Part shown: piece by piece, positions 1 through 7,577 of the stretch | Numbering within the stretch: position 1 is the stretch's first letter | How the letters are laid out: each line of letters starts with the position of its first letter | From: Stramenopiles sp. TOSAG23-2 | Taxonomy: Eukaryota; Sar | DNA: 11,924 bases | Reading direction: 5' to 3' | Assembly (NCBI GenBank): GCA_900128395.1 | Contig: LT649890.1 | Location: 1 to 11,924 of the forward strand | Made by a program: the position numbers and the translations under genes | Notes under the pieces: model-generated | What the model was told of the DNA's origin: nothing | Seen by the model: only the letters and a program-made list of their open reading frames with translations | The model's database searches: none

Positions 1-424
1 ATAATTTAATGATTTCTATGAATTTTATAGTTTATTTTAGTCATTTTGGTAAATTAATAATTTATTTAAGTATAAATTTTAATGTATAAATTTGATGCCA
101 GAAATTCTGCTATCCCTAATTTCTGAAAACAAGAAATGTCAAAATTATTTTGCCAATTGATAGGAAAAATGGTATACTAGTGGAGCCTAAGTTTAAAAAG
201 GTATTTTCAATGTTTTTCCTTTGTTTTCATGTAATGAAATGAAAAATCCATCATCATAACAATGAATTGCTAAAATTTAGGTTGAAAATGTTGAAAATGA
301 TGAAATTTGATGAAAAATATGCGAAGATCAATGGTATTGTATTGTATTAATAATATAAATACATAATAGCACAATACAGGAGTATAATGATCAGTATATA
401 TATTTATTTTTTAATTAATATTTT
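1..424. other. AT-rich 3' flank, no gene seen
   Basis: No convincing coding region is present on either strand. The stretch lies downstream of the minus-strand pseudouridine synthase gene and so should hold its 3' untranslated region. An AATAAA-like hexamer on the minus strand (403-408) lies about 20 bases past the stop codon, but such hexamers are common by chance in sequence this AT-rich. A small hairpin is possible at 99-125: 8-bp perfect stem CAGAAATT/AATTTCTG with an 11-nt loop. Between about 281 and 320 there is a run of degenerate TGAAAA-type repeats. Nothing else stands out. Confidence 0.6.
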
Positions 425-2935
425 TTACATTTTTTGTTTTTTGTTACCATGTTTCCCTTCTTCCTCAACAGTATTATGTCCCAAACGTCGTTTATTGTTA
501 TTAGTAGTAACGGGCATATCAACATCTTGATTAACTACCAGTGAATGTTCGATGCCATCTAAAAATTCTTTCCAATCTTTATATTCAGGTTCACATGCCA
601 TTATCATGTCGTTCTTCATATATTCACGAAGACATACAGTAGCATAACTTGAACTATTCAATTCAAATTCGAGCTTCAATGTATCGTTATCCACAATATT
701 GCATTTAAAATTCCTTGGTCTTGTTAAAAACGATCGATATGCACCTTTCAATCTATACTCTCCTTGACGAAATGCATTATCCCAACTCAAGTCAAATGAC
801 AATAATAGATCTGTGACTAATTTACTATATACGTCGTTTTCACGAATGTAACGTTCCGTCAATCTCCCTGGTAATGGTATAACAATATCATATATTGTAT
901 ACGTCATATTCTCAATAATAGTGTCATAATTATCTTTCGTGATTTCAATATACTTCTTCTCACGAGGATTTGATTCACGATTGTAATTTTTTAATAAATC
1001 ACCAATCATCAAGAAACGTTTCTTCATGCATGTTCTATCTCGACAACATGTTTGATAAACTTCCCAACGTTTAGATGCCATATGATTCCACAAGAACGAT
1101 TGAAAAGCATGTGCATACATTAATTGGTTATTATAAGGAATCTCTTTGAAGGATTGCAAATATGCTGCTTTCCCATATCGATTCAAGCCTTTTAGTACAT
1201 ATCGTTCATGATGCAAATGGCGCGGCATTTTATTCAATGCTTCTTTTGCATTCATAGTTTTTTTAAAATAAATTTTTGCTGCTGTTGCAGGATAATTTTC
1301 TCCAATACGAGGTTTTAACAAAAGCTCAATAGCTTTTTCCCAATTTCCTTGAAGTATGGCTGCTCCAATAATATATGAACGTGGTGAATCAACATGATAA
1401 AATTTACCTAATCGTTGCAATCCAAAGTAATTTATAAAGCCATTATTACAAATACATTTGTTCATCTCATTTAATAAATTAAAATCGATCTGTTGATGTA
1501 TACCATTATCGCCGGTAATCGTTCCATTTGCATCATTCATGCAATCAACGCCGCCACTGCCGCTATTATTAACGCTACTACTATCTGGACGAATACGCTT
1601 ATGTACTTGTCGCAAAATGATTTCAAATTTATTACCATATAAATCACCTAAATTTAATGCTTTTAAACTATTTACTTTAAAATAGTTGCCAATTGCTATG
1701 CTGCCAACTTTTAAACCGACGCATATTCCATTATGTTGGTATCGACTATTGTTACTAACGCTACTATTCTTATACTGATGCTGCCTAAATTTTTTTATTA
1801 TATTCTCTTTTGATGAATTTTGTACCGTAATAAACTGATATGATATGGAATATTTATCTTTCGTACCAGCTACCGATATACTATTTCGCGGTATGCCAAG
1901 TAATCTTGAAACTTGTCGAAGAGCATCACCTTGATCAATGCCATTTTTCCTCAAAACAATGCGTGTATAAGTCGCTTTCTTTTTTTTACCACCATTATTA
2001 CTATTATTATTTCGACGAAATGATACTATAATTTCATTATTTTTTGTAGTAGATGTGCGACACCATTTACATTTAAGATTCAATAAATTATGTACTTTTC
2101 TTCTATCACTTTTCTCTTTGATTTCTTCAAAAATAACATGTTTATCTGGTTGAAATGGTCCTTTCACATAATATGCTTCTAATTTAAATATATTATTCAT
2201 ACTTAAACAATCTTTAAATGTATCAAAAAAACGTTTTCTCTCGTGTACTATAAGTTGCGATACTTTCTTCTTCCCTATTGATGTTGTTTGTTCAATAATG
2301 TTTGTCTCAAGAAATGGATATTTAAATGTTACACTTTGATGAATTAAACGTTTATTTTCCCTATCAGAAAATTCACATGATGGTATATCAAATATTAATG
2401 AATTGCTATATACATTATTATTATTATTATTATTATTATCGTCATTCTTGTATTTAATGTTTCTATTTTTTAAAATAGTAGCAGCAAATTGATCTACTTC
2501 ATCTGTATTTTTTTTCCCACCAAGGATTTTATCATATCTACCAGTGTTATTTACAATTTCCATACTTTGTTGATATTTTTCAAATGGTGTTGTTGATTTA
2601 CTATTATTTACATCTTGTTTTTTTTCCAGTTTCTTTTTCAATAATTTTTCATGTATATTGTTATCTTTTCCATCGTCTTCTGATTCATATTCTATTTTTA
2701 AATCAGCAATTTTGCCATCTTTATCAATCTCGCTTACAATAAAATCCGATGTCTGTGATTTTAGTGTACCATGAAAAACTTCTCCGATAGTTATAGATGG
2801 CCGCTCTCTATTATTTACAAATTGTGTCATGCCAACCGAGGTACAAGCTATATGTTGGATTGGTTGTTTATAATTATTATTTTTTTCATGTACATTTTTG
2901 TTTATTATGTTTGTATTGGTATTTAGCGATGACAT
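425..2935 (-). CDS. PUS7: TruD/Pus7-family tRNA/snRNA/mRNA pseudouridine synthase
   Basis: The 836-residue protein isomerises uridine to pseudouridine in RNA. In yeast and human, Pus7 acts on tRNA U13, U2 snRNA, 5S rRNA and UNUAR-type mRNA sites. Visible family features in order: an N-terminal DFIVSEI strand (64-70, TruD 'EDFxVxEI'); the NGIDQGDALRQVSRLLGI helix (331-348); the catalytic motif GTKDKY with presumed nucleophile Asp360; the NYFGLQRLG motif (502-510); the TruD insertion region (about 540-690); KGAYRSFL (730-737); and a C-terminal SSYATVCLRE block (762-771). It is longer than yeast or human Pus7 (about 660-680 residues) because of an N-terminal extension and Asn-rich or basic inserts (167-174, 308-320, 450-480). 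The basic tail NNNKRR...NKKQKM could be a nuclear localisation signal. The ATG at 2935 is the first in frame after an upstream TGA. It is divergent from the Csm1-like gene. Family assignment is firm; the exact RNA targets are inferred. Confidence 0.95.
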   Translation of the reverse strand: MSSLNTNTNIINKNVHEKNNNYKQPIQHIACTSVGMTQFVNNRERPSITIGEVFHGTLKSQTSDFIVSEIDKDGKIADLKIEYESEDDGKDNNIHEKLLKKKLEKKQDVNNSKSTTPFEKYQQSMEIVNNTGRYDKILGGKKNTDEVDQFAATILKNRNIKYKNDDNNNNNNNNVYSNSLIFDIPSCEFSDRENKRLIHQSVTFKYPFLETNIIEQTTSIGKKKVSQLIVHERKRFFDTFKDCLSMNNIFKLEAYYVKGPFQPDKHVIFEEIKEKSDRRKVHNLLNLKCKWCRTSTTKNNEIIVSFRRNNNSNNGGKKKKATYTRIVLRKNGIDQGDALRQVSRLLGIPRNSISVAGTKDKYSISYQFITVQNSSKENIIKKFRQHQYKNSSVSNNSRYQHNGICVGLKVGSIAIGNYFKVNSLKALNLGDLYGNKFEIILRQVHKRIRPDSSSVNNSGSGGVDCMNDANGTITGDNGIHQQIDFNLLNEMNKCICNNGFINYFGLQRLGKFYHVDSPRSYIIGAAILQGNWEKAIELLLKPRIGENYPATAAKIYFKKTMNAKEALNKMPRHLHHERYVLKGLNRYGKAAYLQSFKEIPYNNQLMYAHAFQSFLWNHMASKRWEVYQTCCRDRTCMKKRFLMIGDLLKNYNRESNPREKKYIEITKDNYDTIIENMTYTIYDIVIPLPGRLTERYIRENDVYSKLVTDLLLSFDLSWDNAFRQGEYRLKGAYRSFLTRPRNFKCNIVDNDTLKLEFELNSSSYATVCLREYMKNDMIMACEPEYKDWKEFLDGIEHSLVVNQDVDMPVTTNNNKRRLGHNTVEEEGKHGNKKQKM
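2413..2439. repeat. (ATT)n trinucleotide repeat coding for poly-Asn
   Basis: Nine consecutive ATT triplets on the plus strand read as AAT codons on the minus strand. They give the Asn run at residues 167-174 of the pseudouridine synthase. All use the same codon, which suggests recent slippage expansion in a disordered insert rather than conserved protein structure. Confidence 0.85.
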
Positions 2936-3071
2936 TTCTTTCTTTCTTTTTTGCGTATATAATATGTTGTGTAATCAAATGTCTAATACAATGTTATTAT
3001 TGTACATTGAACGATATGTAAGTCTTCACATAGTGCATATGTACGCAATTGTAGAAATATACTCTATCTAC

Positions 3072-3085
3072 TACCACCGGTGGTA
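3072..3085. promoter_or_regulatory. Perfect 14-bp palindrome TACCACCGGTGGTA
   Basis: The 14 bases read identically on both strands, with a GC-rich CACCGGTG core standing in AT-rich surroundings, about 140 bp upstream of the PUS7-like start. This is the form of a site for a dimeric DNA-binding protein. No specific factor can be named. Confidence 0.4.
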
Positions 3086-3196
3086 TATCATATTCATTAT
3101 TCGTCTAATATATACAGTAAGTAAAAGGTTATATTGTCGTCTAGTAATGTGGTGGTGGTTTTTTGCAGCAATCATCTTCTCTCTTCCAAAAAGACA

Positions 3197-3229
3197 ATTG
3201 CACAATTTAAATTGCCAGATTGCACAATT
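3197..3229. repeat. 11-bp direct repeat ATTGCACAATT with 22-bp spacing
   Basis: Two exact copies occur at 3197-3207 and 3219-3229. The start-to-start distance of 22 bp is about two helical turns, so a protein bound to both copies would sit on the same face of the DNA. It lies in the divergent promoter region. Function is inferred only. Confidence 0.4.
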
Positions 3230-3486
3230 GCTTGCTTGGTGGCCGATAGTTTGAATAATTTAAAGAATTTATTAAAATTTTAAGGTATTCCCTCACGGTG
3301 GCGTGGGAAACGATCGTTATTTTTTATACGTCAGACTTGTACTACATTTTATAGATTTGATGATTGAATTTTAGAATTAGTACTATAATACCATTACATC
3401 CTTCATCACATCTCTTGTGTTGTTTTCTTTCTTCTTATTAGACTTATAGATGACAACAATTTAAAAAAAAAATATACTTATACGTG

Positions 3487-3500
3487 ATAACAATTGTTAT
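3487..3500. promoter_or_regulatory. Perfect 14-bp palindrome ATAACAATTGTTAT
   Basis: A second perfect palindrome lies 157 bp upstream of the CSM1-like ATG. Its core contains CAATTG. Because it is AT-rich, a chance origin is more likely than for the palindrome at 3072. Confidence 0.25.
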
Positions 3501-3614
3501 ATTACCTGGATTACAAACATGTCAAACATTTTCAATTGTTTTTACTCCATGTTCTGTAACAAAGAATTTTAAAAATTAACGTGTAACACATTATATACAT
3601 AATTATTTACATCT

Positions 3615-3645
3615 ACACACACACAAACACACACACATATATATA
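3615..3645. repeat. (AC)n/(AT)n microsatellite in CSM1-like 5' leader
   Basis: An AC dinucleotide run with one interruption (3615-3637) passes into a short AT run ending 11 bases before the start codon at 3657. It probably lies in the 5' untranslated region or core promoter and would be expected to vary in length between strains. Confidence 0.8.
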
Positions 3646-3656
3646 CAAATTGTAAA

Positions 3657-4736
3657 ATGAATACGTTTGATGAAGTAACTTCCAATATGGAAACGGTATT
3701 GAAAAAACGTCCAGCAAATGATACAACAACAGGGACGAATATGTCGAATACTAACATGGATGAAAATACAAATGGTGACAACTTTGAAGGGGAGAAAATG
3801 GTGAGTCTGAAGCATTTAAAGAAAGCAAAAATTGATAGGCGTAGCCGTGGACGTTCTTCCAATATTCATAGTCGTAGTGGCAATAGCCCTGAAATACCAG
3901 CTGAATTTAACAAAAAGAAAATGTTAAAGAAAATATCTGCACAAGTAACACGTGTCAATTCATCCGATTCTCATGATTCTGCATTAAGCAATGTATCTGG
4001 TGGATCTGGCGCATTGAGTTCAAAATACAACAAACTTCAGAAAAAATACCAAGATTTGAAAAATCTACGGTATACAGAGCCAGAACGTATATTGAATAGC
4101 TTGAAAGAAAAATATGAACAACGTGAAAGTAACTATAAGGAAAGGATTGAAACATGGGCTGCTAGAGCATCTGAGTTAAAAAGTCGTCTTCAACAATTAG
4201 AAGGGCATGGGGAAGATTATGGTCAAACGAATAATGTAGAACAATTGAAAGTTAAAATTAAAAAATTAACTTCTAGATTATCAAAAGTTGAAAAAGAAAG
4301 AGATGATGTTTTAAATACTTTAAATGCACAAAGTCATGACTTTAACAGTAACAATAGTGATAGTAATAATAATTCAAATAGTGGTTTAGGTGGTCTATTT
4401 CGTCACATGGGCAATAACAATAACAACAATAATAGCAAAATACAAGAAGAAATGAAAAAAACTAATCGTCTATATGAGACATTGACATCTATATCAATTA
4501 TTTATCAAGAAAATAGCGATACATTTTTATGCCAAGGTGTTGATGCTAAAACGAATGATATATTGAAATTTGAATTGAGTTTTGGAATCTCAGAGGAAGA
4601 TACAAATGAAATGGTGATGTCATATTTACCAATACAAAACGTTCATAGCTTACCAGAACATTTACAAGATGAAATTGAATTCAATGTTGTACATGCACAT
4701 AATTTCTTCAATACAATATTTACACATATCAAATAA
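3657..4736 (+). CDS. CSM1: Csm1/Pcs1-like monopolin complex subunit
   Basis: The 359-residue protein resembles the Csm1 (budding yeast)/Pcs1 (fission yeast) subunit of monopolin, a V-shaped kinetochore and rDNA complex that cross-links kinetochore attachment sites. The N-terminus (1-118) is disordered, Ser/Asn-rich and basic (RRSRGR at 61-66). A predicted coiled coil runs about 120-222 and includes the family-typical YQDLKNLRYTEPER segment (131-144). An Asn/Ser linker follows (about 226-260). The C-terminal globular RWD-like domain (about 265-359) has LYETLTSISI, the FELSF strand and the signature LPEHLQDEIEF (332-342), then a final helix. It is longer than yeast Csm1 (190) and Pcs1 (about 230) through the N-terminal extension and the linker. 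The start is the first ATG of the frame; the stop is TAA. The partner Lrs4/Mde4 is not in this window. Domain recognition is by motif reading, so the family call is good but not proven. Confidence 0.85.
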   Translation: MNTFDEVTSNMETVLKKRPANDTTTGTNMSNTNMDENTNGDNFEGEKMVSLKHLKKAKIDRRSRGRSSNIHSRSGNSPEIPAEFNKKKMLKKISAQVTRVNSSDSHDSALSNVSGGSGALSSKYNKLQKKYQDLKNLRYTEPERILNSLKEKYEQRESNYKERIETWAARASELKSRLQQLEGHGEDYGQTNNVEQLKVKIKKLTSRLSKVEKERDDVLNTLNAQSHDFNSNNSDSNNNSNSGLGGLFRHMGNNNNNNNSKIQEEMKKTNRLYETLTSISIIYQENSDTFLCQGVDAKTNDILKFELSFGISEEDTNEMVMSYLPIQNVHSLPEHLQDEIEFNVVHAHNFFNTIFTHIK

Positions 4737-4747
4737 TGTATTATTAG

Positions 4748-4774
<27 letters not shown>
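4748..4774. repeat. (TA)n microsatellite
   Basis: Twenty-seven bases of uninterrupted TA dinucleotide lie 12 bases past the CSM1-like stop codon. It is self-complementary and likely to vary in length. Confidence 0.9.
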
Positions 4775-4779
<5 letters not shown>

Positions 4780-4972
4780 AACAAACTATATATATAAGTG
4801 TATAATAAGAGAATTTTTTAAATATTTAAAGTAATATTATACCTAGACCTTTTGGATTTAGAGTGTAGAATGTACCCATTATAAATGATTTTAAATAGGA
4901 GTTATATTATATTAGGTCTATATTATTATATCTCTAAGTACAAATGAATCTTTCGGCGCCTTGAAATGAACT

Positions 4973-4980
4973 TATAAAAA
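4973..4980 (+). promoter_or_regulatory. TATA-box-like TATAAAAA for PH-kinase gene
   Basis: A TATAAAAA octamer lies about 150 bp upstream of the kinase start codon, in a locally less AT-rich patch. If used, transcription would begin about 30 bp downstream, near 5005, giving a leader of about 125 bases. The AT-rich background makes this tentative. Confidence 0.3.
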
Positions 4981-5131
4981 CCCAATTATTTCAGCACTAA
5001 GCAGCGCAAAATATATTCATATTACATAAAAGATAGAGAATGCCTCTCTCGTCATCTACATTCGTACATCATATTATTATTATCATTGTTACAATATTTT
5101 TACCTATTCTTGTAATTTTATAGACAGAAAG

Positions 5132-7255
5132 ATGGAATTCACAACAAAATCATTAACGGAAAAAACAAGTTTTAAAAAACAAGCAGATGCAACAATATTA
5201 TTAGAAGGCATAATTTCGAAAAAAGGACGTATATTTAAAACATGGAGAGAAAGACACTTAGTATTATATTCAAATGGTGATTTATGCTATTATACGTCTT
5301 CCAAAAAAAAAACTCGCAAAGGGTATGTACAAATTACCCCCAATGTCGATATTAAAAAAGCCAAACGAAAAGGAAAATTTTATTTTATAGTATTAGGTGA
5401 AGAAAGGAATCTATTCGTAAAAACAAGCGATAAAGATATTAGAGAAAAATGGTATGTTGCAATTAGTAATTTAATAAATAGTTTAAAAGAAAAAACTTTT
5501 TCAATATCTGGTAAATCGTTTGCTGAAAGTATCGATACGTATTATAAACCACCAGAAAAACATATGACCTGGGACGATTCAATTTTAGGTACTGGTACCT
5601 TTGGAATAGTATGGAAAGCCCGCAATCGAGAGACGAATGAAGTATATGCAATTAAAAGTATAGCAATTATGGATAGAAAACGGAATAAAAAAAAATTGAA
5701 AAAAGAAATTGATTTATTGAAAATATTTAATCATCCAAATATAGTACGATTTTACGATGTTGTCGAAACAGTACATAACTTATACATTGTACAAGAACTT
5801 TGTCTTGGTGGTGAATTATTTGATGCAATTTCAAAAAGTCATAGTGGAAAATTTAATGAAAGAGATGCAGCATCTGTTATGCGAGATGCATTATTAGCCA
5901 TTCAATATTGTCACGATCGAAATATTGTACATCGTGATTTAAAGCCTGAAAATTTTTTATTAGCAACGCCTTTGTTACCAAATCGTAATCCAGAAACTGA
6001 TAAATTTCCAACTATTAAATTAGCAGATTTTGGCCTTGGTGCTGGTATAAGTGCTACAAGAAGCTCATTTAATCAATTATCTGGTGTAGTGGGCACCATT
6101 TTTTACATTGCACCTGAAATATTTACTGGTACATATGGTTTAGAATGTGATATGTGGAGTCTTGGCGTTATCTTTCATATATTATTGAGTGGGAATTTTC
6201 CTTTTGATGGTAACAATGTTAAAGAAGTTGCACGAAAAATATGCAAGGTAAATTTAGAATTTGCATCTGACGTTTGGCCTTCGGTGTCTAATGATGCTAA
6301 AAGCTTAATATCTAATTTATTAAATAGAGATAAGGTTGAACGTTGGACAGCGCAAGAAGCGTTAGAAAGTCGTTGGATACAGATGCATACAAATTATGAT
6401 GAAGTAGCAGCCCGTCGTAATGATAAAAGTAATATTAACAACAATAACAAGAAAGTAGAGGAAGTAATAGACACATTTATTAATAAGCGAATATTAAATT
6501 TAACAAAACGTAGTAAACTTGAAAAAGAGCTTAAAAACTTTATAGCCGATTCATTGACAAGTGAATTACAAGCTAAATTATTGAAAGTTTGTTCGCATTT
6601 TGACGACAATAAGGAGAAAAGTGGTTATATAAAAGATAATGAATTTGGATTTCTTGTTCGCGATTTTTACGAAGAAAATATTGAAATAATCAATTCTGAA
6701 CAGCAATTAAATAATCAAGATAGCTTCTGCTTACGTAAAAAAAGTGAAATAGAAATTATAATGAAAAAATGGGATCGACTGTGCTGTGCCTCTGATAAAG
6801 TTTCATCTGTGTCACATCGATTTATAGCCTATGGAGAATTTATAAATGATTGCACGCAAATACGTTTATGGAATACGCAAAAACTGATAGATACAGTTGT
6901 TGAGCAAAGGGACTTCGAAACTAATAAGAACATGAAGTTATTCAATAATTATACAATTGAAGAAAATGAAGAGGGAAATGACCAACTTAAAAAAGATAAT
7001 GATCTTTCTTTAAAGGCCCAACCAACAGAGGAAGGCAAAGGAAAGGCAAGATTACAAAGACAATCATCTACACCAATTGATATTAATGTCAAAGCAATGG
7101 AAGAAGTGCTTACAAATATGGATGGTCCCAAAGATTCATATATTCGTCGAACATTGCTGAATAGAATTTCACAAAATGCAAAGAAAAAAGATGGAGCAGT
7201 TGTTGATGTCGAAGAATTGATAAATGGTGAAATTTATTGCCAAGACGAATATTGA
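5132..7255 (+). CDS. PH-domain protein kinase of the CDPK group with degenerate EF-hand tail
   Basis: The 707-residue Ser/Thr kinase has an N-terminal PH domain (about 22-117). Its basic segment (K31, K36, R39, R41, with pattern KxxRHLVL) resembles phosphoinositide-binding PH domains, and it carries the conserved W107. The kinase domain (about 146-415) is complete: GTGTFG (153-158), K175, E192, HRD (267-269), K271, N274, DFG (299-301), APE (327-329). A CDPK-like junction follows (about 442-478), then an EF-hand-like segment at 493-504 (G498, I500, E504 kept, but Asn at position 1) and a second relic at about 548-571 whose FIAYGEFI matches the end of an EF-hand but has lost acidic ligands. No further EF-hands are seen. 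The tail (600-707) is charged and holds RQSS (643-646), a possible phosphosite. There is no acylation signal (MEF start), so membrane targeting would rest on the PH domain. It converges on the next CDPK gene. Kinase activity is well supported; calcium control is doubtful. Confidence 0.9.
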   Translation: MEFTTKSLTEKTSFKKQADATILLEGIISKKGRIFKTWRERHLVLYSNGDLCYYTSSKKKTRKGYVQITPNVDIKKAKRKGKFYFIVLGEERNLFVKTSDKDIREKWYVAISNLINSLKEKTFSISGKSFAESIDTYYKPPEKHMTWDDSILGTGTFGIVWKARNRETNEVYAIKSIAIMDRKRNKKKLKKEIDLLKIFNHPNIVRFYDVVETVHNLYIVQELCLGGELFDAISKSHSGKFNERDAASVMRDALLAIQYCHDRNIVHRDLKPENFLLATPLLPNRNPETDKFPTIKLADFGLGAGISATRSSFNQLSGVVGTIFYIAPEIFTGTYGLECDMWSLGVIFHILLSGNFPFDGNNVKEVARKICKVNLEFASDVWPSVSNDAKSLISNLLNRDKVERWTAQEALESRWIQMHTNYDEVAARRNDKSNINNNNKKVEEVIDTFINKRILNLTKRSKLEKELKNFIADSLTSELQAKLLKVCSHFDDNKEKSGYIKDNEFGFLVRDFYEENIEIINSEQQLNNQDSFCLRKKSEIEIIMKKWDRLCCASDKVSSVSHRFIAYGEFINDCTQIRLWNTQKLIDTVVEQRDFETNKNMKLFNNYTIEENEEGNDQLKKDNDLSLKAQPTEEGKGKARLQRQSSTPIDINVKAMEEVLTNMDGPKDSYIRRTLLNRISQNAKKKDGAVVDVEELINGEIYCQDEY

Positions 7256-7577
7256 CACACACGCGGTGTTAGCAAAAATGGCGTGGTGCGTGTGTACGAA
7301 GATATAAAGAGTACCCCGAACAATGTTATACTCGTACTTCGTATACGTATATATATATATGTATTTCTTGTTTCGAATATTCGTAAAAATTTTTGTCCTT
7401 CTGTATTTTTTTATTTTTTTTGTGTAATATTTTTTTATATTTTTTTTTATTTTTATTTTTTTATGTACCTATAGCTATGCATATATGATATTTTTCATAT
7501 GATATATGTGTACATGCATAATTTCTCTCTCACGGCACCGCCACGCTGGTAATATTTAAAAAACATTTTAAATTTTC
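7256..7577. other. Convergent 3' region between two kinase genes
   Basis: Both genes end here, 322 bp apart, so the stretch holds two 3' untranslated regions. A hairpin is possible at 7257-7295 (ACACACGC/GCGTGTGT) starting two bases after the first stop codon. The middle (about 7404-7464) is almost pure T on the plus strand. A GC-rich patch, CACGGCACCGCCACGC (7531-7546), lies near the other stop codon and is roughly complementary to the patch at 7281-7292. No gene is seen. Confidence 0.6.

Larger units (their letters stand above)
2936..3656. promoter_or_regulatory. Divergent intergenic region between PUS7-like and CSM1-like genes
   Basis: This 721-bp region must hold the promoters of both flanking genes, which are transcribed away from each other. 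It contains two perfect 14-bp palindromes (3072-3085 and 3487-3500), an 11-bp direct repeat with 22-bp spacing (3197-3229), a GC-rich hairpin (3288-3309, TTCCC/GGGAA with inner ACG/CGT) and a CA/TA microsatellite just before the CSM1-like ATG. Open frames here are short, hydrophobic and of low complexity and look spurious. Promoter function is inferred from position. Confidence 0.6.
4737..5131. other. Tandem intergenic region between CSM1-like and PH-kinase genes
   Basis: A (TA)n run (4748-4774) lies right after the CSM1-like stop codon, in its 3' untranslated region. Further on is a TATA-box-like TATAAAAA (4973-4980), preceded by GGCGCC (4955-4960), about 150 bp upstream of the kinase ATG. 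No gene is visible. The stretch should hold the CSM1-like terminator and the kinase promoter. Confidence 0.5.

Noticed and set aside
2898-3254. 118-codon plus-strand open frame overlapping the PUS7-like 5' end and promoter
   Set aside because: It overlaps the PUS7-like coding start antisense and encodes a Phe/Tyr/Cys/Ile-rich low-complexity string typical of AT-rich non-coding DNA; no domain is recognisable.
4951-4960. E2F-like site TTTCGGCGCC upstream of the PH-kinase gene
   Set aside because: It has one extra base compared with the TTTSSCGC consensus and there is a single copy; not enough to call.
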